Source: Bacteroidota bacterium
GTDB lineage: Bacteria > Bacteroidota > Bacteroidia > Chitinophagales > Saprospiraceae
Length of the DNA stretch: 64,000 nucleotides
Assembly (NCBI GenBank): GCA_020160935.1
Contig: JAIUPL010000014.1
Coordinates: 62,001 to 126,000 of the forward strand
Direction of reading: 5' to 3'
Within the stretch, counting starts at the first letter, position 1. Each line of letters begins with the position of its first letter. The notes beneath the pieces are model-generated. The model was not told the DNA's origin. It saw only the letters and a program-made list of their open reading frames with translations, and ran no database searches. Below are positions 34,335-44,420 of this stretch, piece by piece. The position numbers and the translations under genes were made by a program.

Positions 34335-35324
34335 CCCCCCACATCCTGTTCCATCCAGCACCACTTTCCCGTCTTTCTTTTCCACGGTCAGGGAGAAGGA
34401 ATCGGCAATGAGATCAAGCACGCGGTCGAGTTCCAGGTTGTCGTAGCGAGCGTGCAGGATGCAGTTTTCCAATACCTTGTTTTTCAATGAAATATCCACG
34501 CCGTACACATCGCTGAGTTCGCGCACCACCTGGCCGAGTGGCGTGGCATCGTAATCGAAATAGCGGTTTTTGTAAGCCAGCACATTGGGATTGGGTTTGG
34601 CCACCCGGGTGATATTTCCGCTGCCTGATTCATAAATCGCCTGTTCGCCAGCCACCAGCAGCAGGTTTTGTGCGCCGGCGCTGAGTTGAACTTTACCCTC
34701 TGTTACCGACACTTTTACGCGGCCGGGTTCGGAGCGGTTGTCTACGTTGAATTCGGTTCCTACCACCTTTACTTCCAGTTGTTGCACCTCGATCACAAAA
34801 GGTTTTTCGCGGTCGTGCGCTACAGCGAAGTAGGCCTCTCCTTCCAGCCGCATGCGCCGTTCTTTTTTGTTGAAATTACCGGCAATGCGCAGGGCGGAGT
34901 TCCGATTAAGCACCACTACGGAGCCGTCAGTCAATGTATCGGTGAGGGTGCTGGTTGCGGCGGCAATCTGCACTTCCGGCGTATCGGTTTCATTTCTGAA
35001 AAAGAACACAGCGGCTACCACCAATGCCAGCACGGCAGCAGCGGCGGGCATCCACTGATACATGGAAATGCGGCGGGCTACGGGGGCAGCGGGCTGCATT
35101 TGTGCCCTTACTTTTTGCAAGGCGCTTTCAGTATCTACCGGGCGAAGCGTGGCAGCACGCGCAGTGGGCGCCTGCGACCAAAGGCGCTGAAGGCTATCGA
35201 AATAGCGGCTGTTGTCGGCCGATTCCTGCAGCCACGACTCGATCAGGGCCTCCTCCTGCTTGGTGGTCTCACCGGCCAGGCGTTTGGCCAGCAATTCGTC
35301 TATATGGGCGTAGTTGTCTGTCAT
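34323..35324 (-). CDS. FecR-family anti-sigma factor
   Basis: 333 residues from the ATG at 35324, chosen because it makes a clean ATGA overlap with the sigma gene stop; another ATG at 35336 is in frame. The N-terminal cytoplasmic part (~1-85) should bind the sigma factor. One transmembrane helix (WMPAAAAVLALVVAAVFFF, ~91-109) follows. The periplasmic FecR domain has the typical FAVAHDREKPFVIEVQ and VKVVGTEFNVD motifs. The C-terminal ~75 residues (ATPLGQVVRELSDVYGVDISL) are the STN-like domain common in Bacteroidota FecR. It transmits an envelope signal to the ECF sigma factor encoded just upstream. Confidence 0.93.
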   Translation of the reverse strand: MTDNYAHIDELLAKRLAGETTKQEEALIESWLQESADNSRYFDSLQRLWSQAPTARAATLRPVDTESALQKVRAQMQPAAPVARRISMYQWMPAAAAVLALVVAAVFFFRNETDTPEVQIAAATSTLTDTLTDGSVVVLNRNSALRIAGNFNKKERRMRLEGEAYFAVAHDREKPFVIEVQQLEVKVVGTEFNVDNRSEPGRVKVSVTEGKVQLSAGAQNLLLVAGEQAIYESGSGNITRVAKPNPNVLAYKNRYFDYDATPLGQVVRELSDVYGVDISLKNKVLENCILHARYDNLELDRVLDLIADSFSLTVEKKDGKVVLDGTGCGGNDE

Positions 35325-35899
35325 AGTAGCATCCAATGCAAAAGGGCGATCAGCGTAATCAGGTAATCCGCCAGTTCGGTGCGCATCAGGCGAAGCGCCT
35401 TGCCCATCTGGGTTTCCACGGTTTTGATGGAAATTCCCAGTTGGTCGGCGATTTCGCGGTATTTTAATTCTTCAAAACGGCTCAATTCGAAAATACGGCG
35501 GCATTCTGTCGGCAAGGTATCGAGTGCCTGCAGGATGCGCTCGTTCAGTTCCGAAGCGGCGCCGGGGTCGTTTTCATAGCCTTGTTCCAATTGTGCAGCA
35601 TTATACACTTTGTATTTCTCGCGGGTTTGAGCATCGCGGATACGGTTGAGGCAGCGGTTGTGCACCATTTTATACAAATAGGCTTTCACCGACCACTGCA
35701 CTTCAAAAGTGGCGCGTTGCTCCCACAGTTTTACAAACGATTGTTGCACCAGGTCTTCCGCTTCATCCAGATCACCGTCGGTAAGCGAAGCGGCATAATG
35801 ACACAGCGGTTCGTAGTACCTACGGAACAGCGCGTCAAAAGCCGATTCATCTCCCTGTTGAATCGCCTGAAGCAAGGTTGGGTCGTCTCGTCTTTCCAC
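35321..35899 (-). CDS. ECF RNA polymerase sigma factor
   Basis: 192 residues. Region 2 is visible (FRRYYEPLCHYAASL, DLVQQSFVKLWEQ, VKAYLYKMVHNRCLNRIRD; ~22-90) and region 4 (LPTECRRIFELSRFEELKYREIADQLGISIKTVETQMGKALRLMR; split here as ~128-175). It directs RNA polymerase to its own regulon, probably including this operon. It heads the operon sigma-FecR-STN-flippase with overlapping ATGA junctions. No -7 box of the housekeeping type was seen upstream, which fits control by itself. Confidence 0.95.
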   Translation of the reverse strand: MERRDDPTLLQAIQQGDESAFDALFRRYYEPLCHYAASLTDGDLDEAEDLVQQSFVKLWEQRATFEVQWSVKAYLYKMVHNRCLNRIRDAQTREKYKVYNAAQLEQGYENDPGAASELNERILQALDTLPTECRRIFELSRFEELKYREIADQLGISIKTVETQMGKALRLMRTELADYLITLIALLHWMLL

Positions 35900-36104
35900 T
35901 GGTGGTGTTATTCCCAGACACTTTAACAGAGTCTTAACCCTGATGCGGAGTCCGGATTTTTTTAAAAAATATTTTTTTCAGGTGGCCGTCAGGGTATTTG
36001 CCGGTAGTCGGTGTCTTCACTCGGTCCTCCGGGATAAATCCTGGCGGGTTTCACATCCAACAACAATCACACTGGTAAGCACCTGACTATCAACTGCATA
36101 TAAA

Positions 36105-36587
36105 ATGAAACATGTAATACTTGCCTTTTCGGTACTTGTTTGCGCCCACTTTCAGGCCGCTGCACAGACATACCGTTCGGCTGTCGGAGCAAAGTTCGGA
36201 GAATTCACTTCACTATCCTACCTCACTTTCCTGAAAGAATCAAATGCCCTCGAAGTGTTTGGCGGTGTCCGTTCGTTTCGCGCCGGTTCTGTTATGCATG
36301 TCCACGCCAGTTACCAGACCTACAGAAAAATACAAACCGTGCCACAGTTGAGATGGTATACCGGTATTGGAGGCGCCATGTTTATGTACAATTACCACCA
36401 GGAAAAACACCAGGCGACCCTCGGAACGCTGGGCATTGGCCCGGAAGCGTATATTGGACTGGAGTACCGGATTAAAGATTTTCCGCTCACCATTTCGGCT
36501 GATCTGATGGGGCGCTACCTGCTGAACGGGTATTACAGTGGCTTGAACATCGGATTCGGAGCCACCACCATTCGTTACATCCTGTAA
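36105..36587 (+). CDS. Small outer-membrane beta-barrel protein
   Basis: 160 residues with a signal peptide cleaved near AAAQ. The rest alternates hydrophobic residues with short turns (LRWYTGIGGAMFMYNY, GIGPEAYIGLEYRI, SGLNIGFGATTIRYIL), consistent with an eight-strand barrel ending in a hydrophobic C-terminal strand. No named family recognised. It is divergent from the sigma operon; a terminator separates it from the TonB receptor downstream. Confidence 0.7.
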   Translation: MKHVILAFSVLVCAHFQAAAQTYRSAVGAKFGEFTSLSYLTFLKESNALEVFGGVRSFRAGSVMHVHASYQTYRKIQTVPQLRWYTGIGGAMFMYNYHQEKHQATLGTLGIGPEAYIGLEYRIKDFPLTISADLMGRYLLNGYYSGLNIGFGATTIRYIL

Positions 36588-36627
36588 AATATAACTGCCA
36601 ACCCCAAAAATTTTCCTGCACACACTT

Positions 36628-36655
36628 GGGCAGGCCTGGAAGCCTGTGCCTTTTT
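36628..36655 (+). terminator. Intrinsic terminator after the small barrel gene
   Basis: A short CAGGC/GCCTG stem with 6-nt loop is followed by TTTTT. It is the only simple terminator between this pair of genes. Confidence 0.6.
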
Positions 36656-36689
36656 ATCAAAATAACTGAAAACAAAAACAAAAATTGAC

Positions 36690-39065
36690 ATGCAACACCT
36701 GTTGAAATCCCTCGCGCTTGTATTCCTGCACCTGCTTTTTTTTCCCTCTATTTCGAGCGCCCAAAAGTACACCCAAATCGTAAAAGGCACCGTCCTGGAA
36801 AAAGGCATCAAAACCCCGCTCATCGGCGCTACTGTCGTTGCCATTCTTCCGGAAGGGTCCGAACCGCGCACCCTCGGCGCCGTCACCGATGTGGATGGCC
36901 ATTTCCGAATTGCCCAGGTGCCGGTGGGTAAAATCGGCATCTCGGTGACCTATCTGGGTTACAAAGATGCCATTTTGTCGAGTATTACCGTCAATTCCGG
37001 TAAAGAAGTGGAACTCTCCATCGAAATGGAAGAATCCGTGCTCAAGGCCAACGAGGTGGTGATCACCGCCAAAGTGGAAAAACAAAAACCGCTCAATGAA
37101 CTCGCTACGGTGAGCGCCCGCACTTTTTCTGTAGAAGAAACCCAGCGTTTTGCGGCCGCCGTCAACGACCCGGCGCGCATGGCCTCTTCCTACGCCGGTG
37201 TGGTGATGGGCCACGACGGCAATAACATCATCGTCATTCGCGGCAACGCGCCCAACGGACTGCTGTGGCGCATGGAAGGCGTGGAAATCCCCAATCCCAA
37301 CCACTTTTCCAATGTGGGTTCTTCGGGCGGCGGCATTTCCATCCTGAGTGCGCAGGTGCTGAGCAATTCCGATTTTATGACCGGGGCATTTCCGGCTGAA
37401 TATGGCAATGCACTGTCGGGTGTTTTTGATCTGAAACTCCGCAAAGGCAACACCGATAAAATGGAATACACACTGCAGGCTGGCGTGCTTGGGCTCGATG
37501 TGGCCGCGGAAGGCCCCATGCGCATGGGCAAACAAACGGGTTCGTTTTTGGCCAACTACCGCTACTCTACCCTCTCGCTGCTGTCGAAAATGGGCGTGGA
37601 AATCGGCGACGCAGAAACCAATTTTCAGGACATGTCCTTCAATATGTGGATGCCAGCGGGTAAAGCAGGCACCTTCACCATGTTTGGAATGGGTGGCCTG
37701 AGCACCCAGACTACTCCTGGAAAAGCAGATTCGACCGAATGGGCATCAGACCTCTACTCAAAGTACAAAGGCGATTTCCTGGCCAATACCGGCGCGGTGG
37801 GTATTACCCACAGCAAAGCCTGGGAACGCACCTTTATCAAAACCGTACTGGTTGCTTCCGGCACGGAAAACAGTTTCAATGAGGATGAATTCCAGTCGGA
37901 TTATACCCTGCGCCGCAACTACGACCAGCAGCACCAACAAACGAAATACACGCTGTCGACGGTGCTGAACCACAAATTCAATGCGCGGCATTTCCTGCGC
38001 GCCGGAGCCTATTTTAACCTGCTGGATTTCCGTTTCCGGCAGTCGGAATGGGATTTTTCGGAAAACTACCTGCGCCAGTACATTCGCACCACGGGAAATA
38101 CACAAACGCTGAATGCATTCGCGCAGTGGCAGTTCCGCGCCAGCGAACAATGGACGCTGAATGGCGGGCTGCATACCCAGACGCTGTTTCTGAACAACAG
38201 CACATCGCTGGAGCCGCGCGCCTCGGTAAAATACGCTTTTACGGAACGTAGTTCGCTGAGTCTCGGATATGGCCTGCACGCACAAACTCAGCCAATGGGC
38301 GTTTATTTTGTCGGCGCCGAAAACGGAGCCGATACGCCCAATCACAACCTGAAGTCGACCAAAGCACACCACCTCGTGTTGTCGTACGACCGCATGATGT
38401 CCGGCAACTTGCACCTGAAAACGGAAGCCTATTACCAGTATCTGTACGATGTGCCCGTGAGCGCAGCAGGGCCGACGTCTTTCTCCTTGCTCAATTCCAT
38501 CGACGGTTTCGAATCACAAGCGCTTGTAAATGAAGGCAATGGCCGCAACTACGGTTTTGAACTGACCTTTGAAAAATTCCTTACACGGGGTTTGTATTTC
38601 CTGTTGTCATCGTCCGTTTACTCTTCCGAATACCGCGGCAGCGACGGCATCTGGCGCGACACACGTTTCAACGGCAACTATGCCAATACATTTACCGCAG
38701 GCAAGGAATGGCAATGGAACACCTCGCGCAAAAACCGCAGTATCGCCCTGAATATGAAACTGGTGCACGCGGGCGGCCTGCGCGACACGCCCGTAGATGT
38801 GGCTGCCTCGCGCGCAGAAGGACGTACCGTGCGCGACGAATCGCGTGCCTATGAGGAAAACATGCCCGACTACTTCCGCCTCGACCTTGGCGCCCGCCTG
38901 AAACGCAACTATGCACACCTGACCACCACACTCGGGATCGACCTTCAAAATGCAAGCAATCGCACCAATGTGCTCAATCGGTACTACGACCAGGTGGCGG
39001 AAGAGGTGAAATACAGCCGGCAGGCGGGACTGATTCCGGTGTTGTTTTATAAGGTGGAGTTTTGA
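36690..39065 (+). CDS. TonB-dependent outer-membrane receptor
   Basis: 791 residues. The signal peptide ends near SSAQ. A carboxypeptidase-like regulatory domain (~30-115, GTVLEKGIKTPLIGATVV) precedes the plug (FSVEETQRFAAAVNDPARM, IIVIRGNAPNGLLWRMEG, ~140-250). The barrel follows and ends in an aromatic residue (KVEF). It lacks the SusC signature, and no SusD partner is adjacent, so it is a stand-alone receptor for an iron complex, cobalamin or another ligand. Its stop codon is directly followed by a 68-bp inverted repeat that ends at the stop of the convergent NUDIX gene. Confidence 0.92.
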   Translation: MQHLLKSLALVFLHLLFFPSISSAQKYTQIVKGTVLEKGIKTPLIGATVVAILPEGSEPRTLGAVTDVDGHFRIAQVPVGKIGISVTYLGYKDAILSSITVNSGKEVELSIEMEESVLKANEVVITAKVEKQKPLNELATVSARTFSVEETQRFAAAVNDPARMASSYAGVVMGHDGNNIIVIRGNAPNGLLWRMEGVEIPNPNHFSNVGSSGGGISILSAQVLSNSDFMTGAFPAEYGNALSGVFDLKLRKGNTDKMEYTLQAGVLGLDVAAEGPMRMGKQTGSFLANYRYSTLSLLSKMGVEIGDAETNFQDMSFNMWMPAGKAGTFTMFGMGGLSTQTTPGKADSTEWASDLYSKYKGDFLANTGAVGITHSKAWERTFIKTVLVASGTENSFNEDEFQSDYTLRRNYDQQHQQTKYTLSTVLNHKFNARHFLRAGAYFNLLDFRFRQSEWDFSENYLRQYIRTTGNTQTLNAFAQWQFRASEQWTLNGGLHTQTLFLNNSTSLEPRASVKYAFTERSSLSLGYGLHAQTQPMGVYFVGAENGADTPNHNLKSTKAHHLVLSYDRMMSGNLHLKTEAYYQYLYDVPVSAAGPTSFSLLNSIDGFESQALVNEGNGRNYGFELTFEKFLTRGLYFLLSSSVYSSEYRGSDGIWRDTRFNGNYANTFTAGKEWQWNTSRKNRSIALNMKLVHAGGLRDTPVDVAASRAEGRTVRDESRAYEENMPDYFRLDLGARLKRNYAHLTTTLGIDLQNASNRTNVLNRYYDQVAEEVKYSRQAGLIPVLFYKVEF

Positions 39066-39069
39066 GGGG

Positions 39070-39267
39070 AAGGGATTTTGTTCTGCTTCGCCTCACAAAT
39101 CGGGGGACTTGGGATTTTGCGGATCAAGCGGATTTTTGGTGGCCTGACGGCCACTGTATTCTGATTTTTATGCAGTATCGCCGAAGGCGGAAAAATTAAA
39201 AAAATCCGCTTGATCCGTAAAATCCCAAGTCCCCCGATTCGTGAGGCGAAGCCGAACAGAATCCCTT
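39070..39267. terminator. 68-bp near-perfect inverted repeat from stop to stop
   Basis: The left arm (39070-39137) and the right arm (39200-39267) pair with 4 mismatches in 68 bp. The 62-nt loop contains further short pairings (GTGGCC/GGCCAC). The arms begin 5 nt after the TonB receptor stop and end on the NUDIX stop codon. Confidence 0.85.
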
Positions 39268-39845
39268 CAAACCAACCCATTTATCTCCGCATACTGCAAC
39301 AACATAATCGTTTTCGCATCCCTTATTTCCCCGTTTCGCACCATGTCCATCGCTTGTGAAAAAGGTAGTTCCAGCACTTCGATGTTTTCCTGTTCGTGCG
39401 CCACGCCGCCGCCTTCTGTCACCTTGTGTGCAGGCGTATATGCCGCTACAAAAAAGTGCAGGATTTCTGTGACGGAACCGGGACTCATGTAAGCCTCGAA
39501 CACCTTTTGTACCTCGCCGATTTTATAGCCTGTTTCTTCTTCCGTTTCGCGGCGAATGGCTTGTTCGGCATCGTCCTCGTCGAGCAAGCCGGCGCAGGCT
39601 TCTATCATCATGCCATCGGGATTTCCATTGACAAACGTCGGCATCCGAAACTGTCGGGTCAGAATCACCGTTTGCTGCTCAGGGTTGTAGAGCAGAATGG
39701 CTGCGCCATTGCCCCGGTCGTAGGCTTCGCGTTGCTGGGTTTGTGTTACGCCATCTGTACGGGTCAGTTCGAAGGTGTAGCGCCAGAGTTTGTACCAGTT
39801 GTCGGAGAGCAGTTTTTTTTCGAGAATGTGGATGGTAGGTTTCAT
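39267..39845 (-). CDS. nudK: NUDIX hydrolase, NudK-like GDP-mannose/ADP-ribose pyrophosphatase
   Basis: 192 residues from the ATG at 39845; the frame is open upstream but this start gives the family length (NudK of E. coli is 191). The Nudix box is intact: G then [21 protein letters not shown] with the REx2EE core. The beginning ([21 protein letters not shown]) and the GDMMIE-like [11 protein letters not shown] segment match NudK. It hydrolyses nucleoside diphosphate sugars. It is a single gene, divergent from groES. Confidence 0.88.
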   Translation of the reverse strand: MKPTIHILEKKLLSDNWYKLWRYTFELTRTDGVTQTQQREAYDRGNGAAILLYNPEQQTVILTRQFRMPTFVNGNPDGMMIEACAGLLDEDDAEQAIRRETEEETGYKIGEVQKVFEAYMSPGSVTEILHFFVAAYTPAHKVTEGGGVAHEQENIEVLELPFSQAMDMVRNGEIRDAKTIMLLQYAEINGLV

Positions 39846-40046
39846 GTTCGGCATAACGCGAAAAGACACAAAAGCGCGGTGCCCTGTCATGTTTTTTCCT
39901 ACACCTGTCAGGTTTGTCGCAGTGTGTCTGTAAAAATGGCAGAAAATACTGTGTGGCACGAAGTCTGATAAAAGGCTGGTGTCCGCAGAAAATTTTGTTT
40001 TGCGGCCTCTAAACTTGTTTCACCTAAACATAAATATTGAAAAAGT

Positions 40047-40310
40047 ATGAAACCAATCGCTGACCGTGTGATTATCAAGCCCGCACCAGCCGACGAGAAG
40101 ACCAAAGGAGGTATCATCATTCCGGACACTGCCAAAGAAAAACCACAGCGCGGCGAAGTAGTCGCAGTAGGCCCTGGCAAAGATGGCAACATGATGACCG
40201 TTGCTGCAGGCGATATCGTGCTGTATGGCAAATATGCAGGCCAGGAAATCACCTTTGAAGGCCAAGACTACATCATCATGAGAGAAGATGAAATCTTGGT
40301 AGTGCTCTAA
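40047..40310 (+). CDS. groES: GroES co-chaperonin
   Basis: 87 residues, slightly shorter than the usual 95. It starts [28 protein letters not shown], split by the mobile loop (residues ~15-30), and has the conserved [11 protein letters not shown] strand. It caps GroEL. groEL follows after 82 bp in the same orientation. An imperfect -7 box (TAAACTTG, 40010-40017) lies upstream, and no CIRCE operator is visible. Confidence 0.97.
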   Translation: MKPIADRVIIKPAPADEKTKGGIIIPDTAKEKPQRGEVVAVGPGKDGNMMTVAAGDIVLYGKYAGQEITFEGQDYIIMREDEILVVL

Positions 40311-40380
40311 GTCACGGATTTTCAAGGTTTTACATACCATTTTATTCTCCCCTGAAACCACCCATTCCTCATTACTTTAA

Positions 40381-42033
<1,653 letters not shown>

Positions 42034-42076
42034 TTGGTTATCGGTTATCAGTTATTGGTTATCAGGGTGGTTAGGG
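42034..42076 (+). repeat. Single repeat arm (GTTATCAG/GTTATTG units) after groEL
   Basis: Iterated GGTTATC/GTTATTG units end in CAGGGTGGTTAGGG. The same arm with its complementary partner occurs at 44275-44420. Here no matching second arm is present. Confidence 0.8.
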
Positions 42077-42149
42077 AGCATTTGTGCAAATACCTGGCTT
42101 CACGATAATTTTTCTCAATAACGATTTACTGATATTTTAACTGAAATAT

Positions 42150-42192
42150 AAAGACGAGTCATTCCGGGAGTCCGGGATGGCTCGTCTTTTTA
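42150..42192 (+). terminator. Intrinsic terminator of the groES-groEL operon
   Basis: A long stem (AAAGACGAG/CTCGTCTTT extended inwards by G-U-tolerant pairs) with a short GC-rich loop is followed by TTTTT. Just after it, 42195-42228 holds four tandem GGTGAGT units. Confidence 0.9.
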
Positions 42193-42324
42193 GAGGTGAG
42201 TGGTGAGTGGTGAGTGGTGAGTGGTGATAAAATAATAAATTTTACATATTATTGCCACAAAACAGCCCTGAAAGTATTCGTATACAAATAAATCCATTCA
42301 TACCCATCCAAAAAAGAACATTCT

Positions 42325-43044
42325 ATGCAGCCTTTTTCCAAGAATCGTCCTTTTCCGCTCGCTACATGCCTGATCCTTTTTTTGGGAATCACTTGTCTCT
42401 CCTTTGTGGCGCCTGAATCGCGCAAAAAAGTGGTTCACCTCTTCAATGGCAAAGACTTGAAAGGCTGGCACGTGGATGTTCCGGATATGGACAAAAACCC
42501 GGCCTTGAACAGCCCTTTTATTGTACGCGACAGCCTGCTGGTAAGCCTTGGTGAGCCGCGCGGGCACCTGATTACCGACAAAATTTATCGCAACTACCGC
42601 CTGGAAGTGGAATATCGTTTCTCAGCAGTACCCGGCAATTGTGGCGTACTCATACACGCTTCCAAACCACGCGCGCTGTACGGTATGTTTCCCCAATCAC
42701 TGGAAGTACAAATGGAATACCAGGATGCGGGCGATTTCTGGTGCATTCTCGAAGATATTACCGTACCACATATGGATAAACGGCGTGGGCCTAAAGAAAA
42801 CTGGGGAACGACCGAAGGCAAGGCCCGCCGCATCATCAACCTCACCAACGGCTCCGAAAAACCGCTTGGTGAATGGAACACAATGGCAATCGAATGCCAG
42901 GACAGAAACGTCAAAGTATGGGTGAATGGTGAACTGGTGAACCATGGCACCAACTGTACTGCCGACCGCGGCCAGATTGCACTGCAAGCCGAGGGGGCGG
43001 AAGTGGAGTTCAGGCGGGTGGATCTAACGAACTTGAGTTATTAA
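42325..43044 (+). CDS. DUF1080 (3-keto-disaccharide hydrolase-like) protein, exported
   Basis: 239 residues with an N-terminal hydrophobic segment (ATCLILFLGITCLSF). The DUF1080 jellyroll is evident: VVHLFNGKDLKGWH, FRLEVEYRF-type strand (YRLEVEYRF), NCGVLIHAS, LEVQMEYQDAGDFWCI, EWNTMAIECQDRNVKVWVNGELVNH, and GQIALQAEGAEVEFRRV. Members bind or cleave glucosides and keto-sugars. No catalytic assignment is possible. Stands alone. Its last codons (SY-stop) are inside a GTTATTAA repeat unit. Confidence 0.88.
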   Translation: MQPFSKNRPFPLATCLILFLGITCLSFVAPESRKKVVHLFNGKDLKGWHVDVPDMDKNPALNSPFIVRDSLLVSLGEPRGHLITDKIYRNYRLEVEYRFSAVPGNCGVLIHASKPRALYGMFPQSLEVQMEYQDAGDFWCILEDITVPHMDKRRGPKENWGTTEGKARRIINLTNGSEKPLGEWNTMAIECQDRNVKVWVNGELVNHGTNCTADRGQIALQAEGAEVEFRRVDLTNLSY

Positions 43045-43185
43045 GTTATTGGTTATTAAGTTATTAGGGGTGGGTAAGGGTTTATGGGTTCATTTCTTCT
43101 GGCATTACTTTTCGAGCAATCAAATGAAATGAACCCATAAACCCTTACCCACCCCTAATAACTTAATAACCAATAACTTAATAAC
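43037..43185. terminator. 60-bp perfect inverted repeat from stop to stop
   Basis: Arms 43037-43096 and 43126-43185 are perfectly complementary over 60 bp with a 29-nt loop. The outer part is iterated GTTATTAA/GTTATTG units; the inner part is unique (GGGGTGGGTAAGGG). The left arm includes the stop codon of the DUF1080 gene and the right arm ends 2 nt from the KorB stop. Confidence 0.9.
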
Positions 43186-43187
43186 AA

Positions 43188-44240
43188 CTACCGGAATTCC
43201 CCGTTGATCCGCTCCAGCGCTCCGCTGCCCGGACACAAATCGCTTTTAGTAAGCGAGTTGAGAGGCTGTGGTACCGTTTCAATCAATTCGTGCAAATCCT
43301 TACTTTCCGTATCCACGTAAAGCAGTCCGGTAAGAATTTCCCCTTTGACGCGCGAAGCCTGCAGACGCTCCACAGCCGAATGGCGGTCGGTGGGATCCCA
43401 GCCTTCTGCCAGTTTGTGCAATTCGATGATCGAATGATCGTGCATTTCGATGCGTTTGGTCGTGCCTGCATCGTATTGTGTGGTAATTTCCGTTTTTTCC
43501 GGCACCAGATCGATGGCAGAAGTGGCTTCGATGTGCTCACGCACGTAATCGTACGATTTGGTGGACCCCTGGTTGTTGTTGAATGTCACGCAGGGAGAAA
43601 CGACGTCGATAAAAGCAAAGCCATTGTGCGACATGGCAGCCTTGATCATCGGCACCAGTTGGGTTTTGTCGCCCGAAAAACTGCGGCCCACGAAGGTAGC
43701 ACCCAGTTCCAGTGCGAGTCCTGCCAGGTCGATGCTTTGGAACATATTGGCCGAGCCGCTTTTGTTCACCGAACCATAGTCGGCAGTGGCCGAGTCCTGT
43801 CCTTTGGTGAGGCCATAGCAGCCGTTGTTCATCACGATATACACCATATTCAGGTTGCGGCGCACCACGTGTACAAACTGGCCCATGCCAATAGATGCCG
43901 TGTCACCATCGCCAGATACGCCGAGGTACAGCATCTTGCGGTTGGCAAGGCTGGCGCCTGTAGTCACAGATGGCATACGACCGTGTACGGAGTTGAATCC
44001 GTGCGAGTTGCCGAGGTAATACGCAGGCGTTTTGGAAGAACATCCGATCCCCGACAGTTTGGCTACCCGGTGCGGTTCGATGTTCATTTCAAAACAGGCC
44101 TGAATGATGGCGCCGCTGATGGAGTCGTGGCCACATCCTGCACAAAGGGTCGACAATACACCTTCGTAGTACTGGCGCGTGTACCCCAGGTCATTTTTTG
44201 GTGATTCGGGGTGTCTGAATATCGGACGAATGAAAGACAT
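43188..44240 (-). CDS. korB: 2-oxoacid:ferredoxin oxidoreductase subunit beta
   Basis: 350 residues. The thiamine-diphosphate-binding beta subunit: cluster/TPP region CAGCGHDSISGAI (N-terminal), GDGDTASIGMGQFVH (TPP-Mg motif), and NNGCYGLTKGQDSAT. With KorA it converts 2-oxoglutarate (or a related 2-oxoacid) and CoA to the acyl-CoA, reducing ferredoxin. It is the last gene of the operon with lspA and korA. A 179-bp gap from korA holds a hairpin made of repeat units. Confidence 0.93.
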   Translation of the reverse strand: MSFIRPIFRHPESPKNDLGYTRQYYEGVLSTLCAGCGHDSISGAIIQACFEMNIEPHRVAKLSGIGCSSKTPAYYLGNSHGFNSVHGRMPSVTTGASLANRKMLYLGVSGDGDTASIGMGQFVHVVRRNLNMVYIVMNNGCYGLTKGQDSATADYGSVNKSGSANMFQSIDLAGLALELGATFVGRSFSGDKTQLVPMIKAAMSHNGFAFIDVVSPCVTFNNNQGSTKSYDYVREHIEATSAIDLVPEKTEITTQYDAGTTKRIEMHDHSIIELHKLAEGWDPTDRHSAVERLQASRVKGEILTGLLYVDTESKDLHELIETVPQPLNSLTKSDLCPGSGALERINGEFR

Positions 44241-44274
44241 ATCTTCTTGTTGGTAGAGTGTAGTGAGTAAGGTT

Positions 44275-44420
44275 GTTATCAGTTATTGGTTATCAGTTAT
44301 TGGTTATCAGGGTGGTTGGGGTACATCTGTTCTGTTTTTTTGTTTTCTTGTCAGAGATGCCAAGCAATTGTACTAAAGTACCCCAACCACCCTGATAACC
44401 AATAACTGATAACTGATAAC
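44275..44420. repeat. Inverted repeat between korA and korB
   Basis: Perfect 36-bp core arms at 44289-44324 and 44378-44413, extended by further GTTATCAG units on both sides. The right array ends on the first base of the korA stop codon triplet (complement of TAG). The arm ends in GGGTGGTTGGGGTAC, as in the single arm after groEL. It lies inside an operon, so it may reduce rather than end korB transcription. Confidence 0.85.

Noticed and set aside
39846-40046. CIRCE operator upstream of groES
   Set aside because: No TTAGCACTC / GAGTGCTAA inverted repeat was found before groES.
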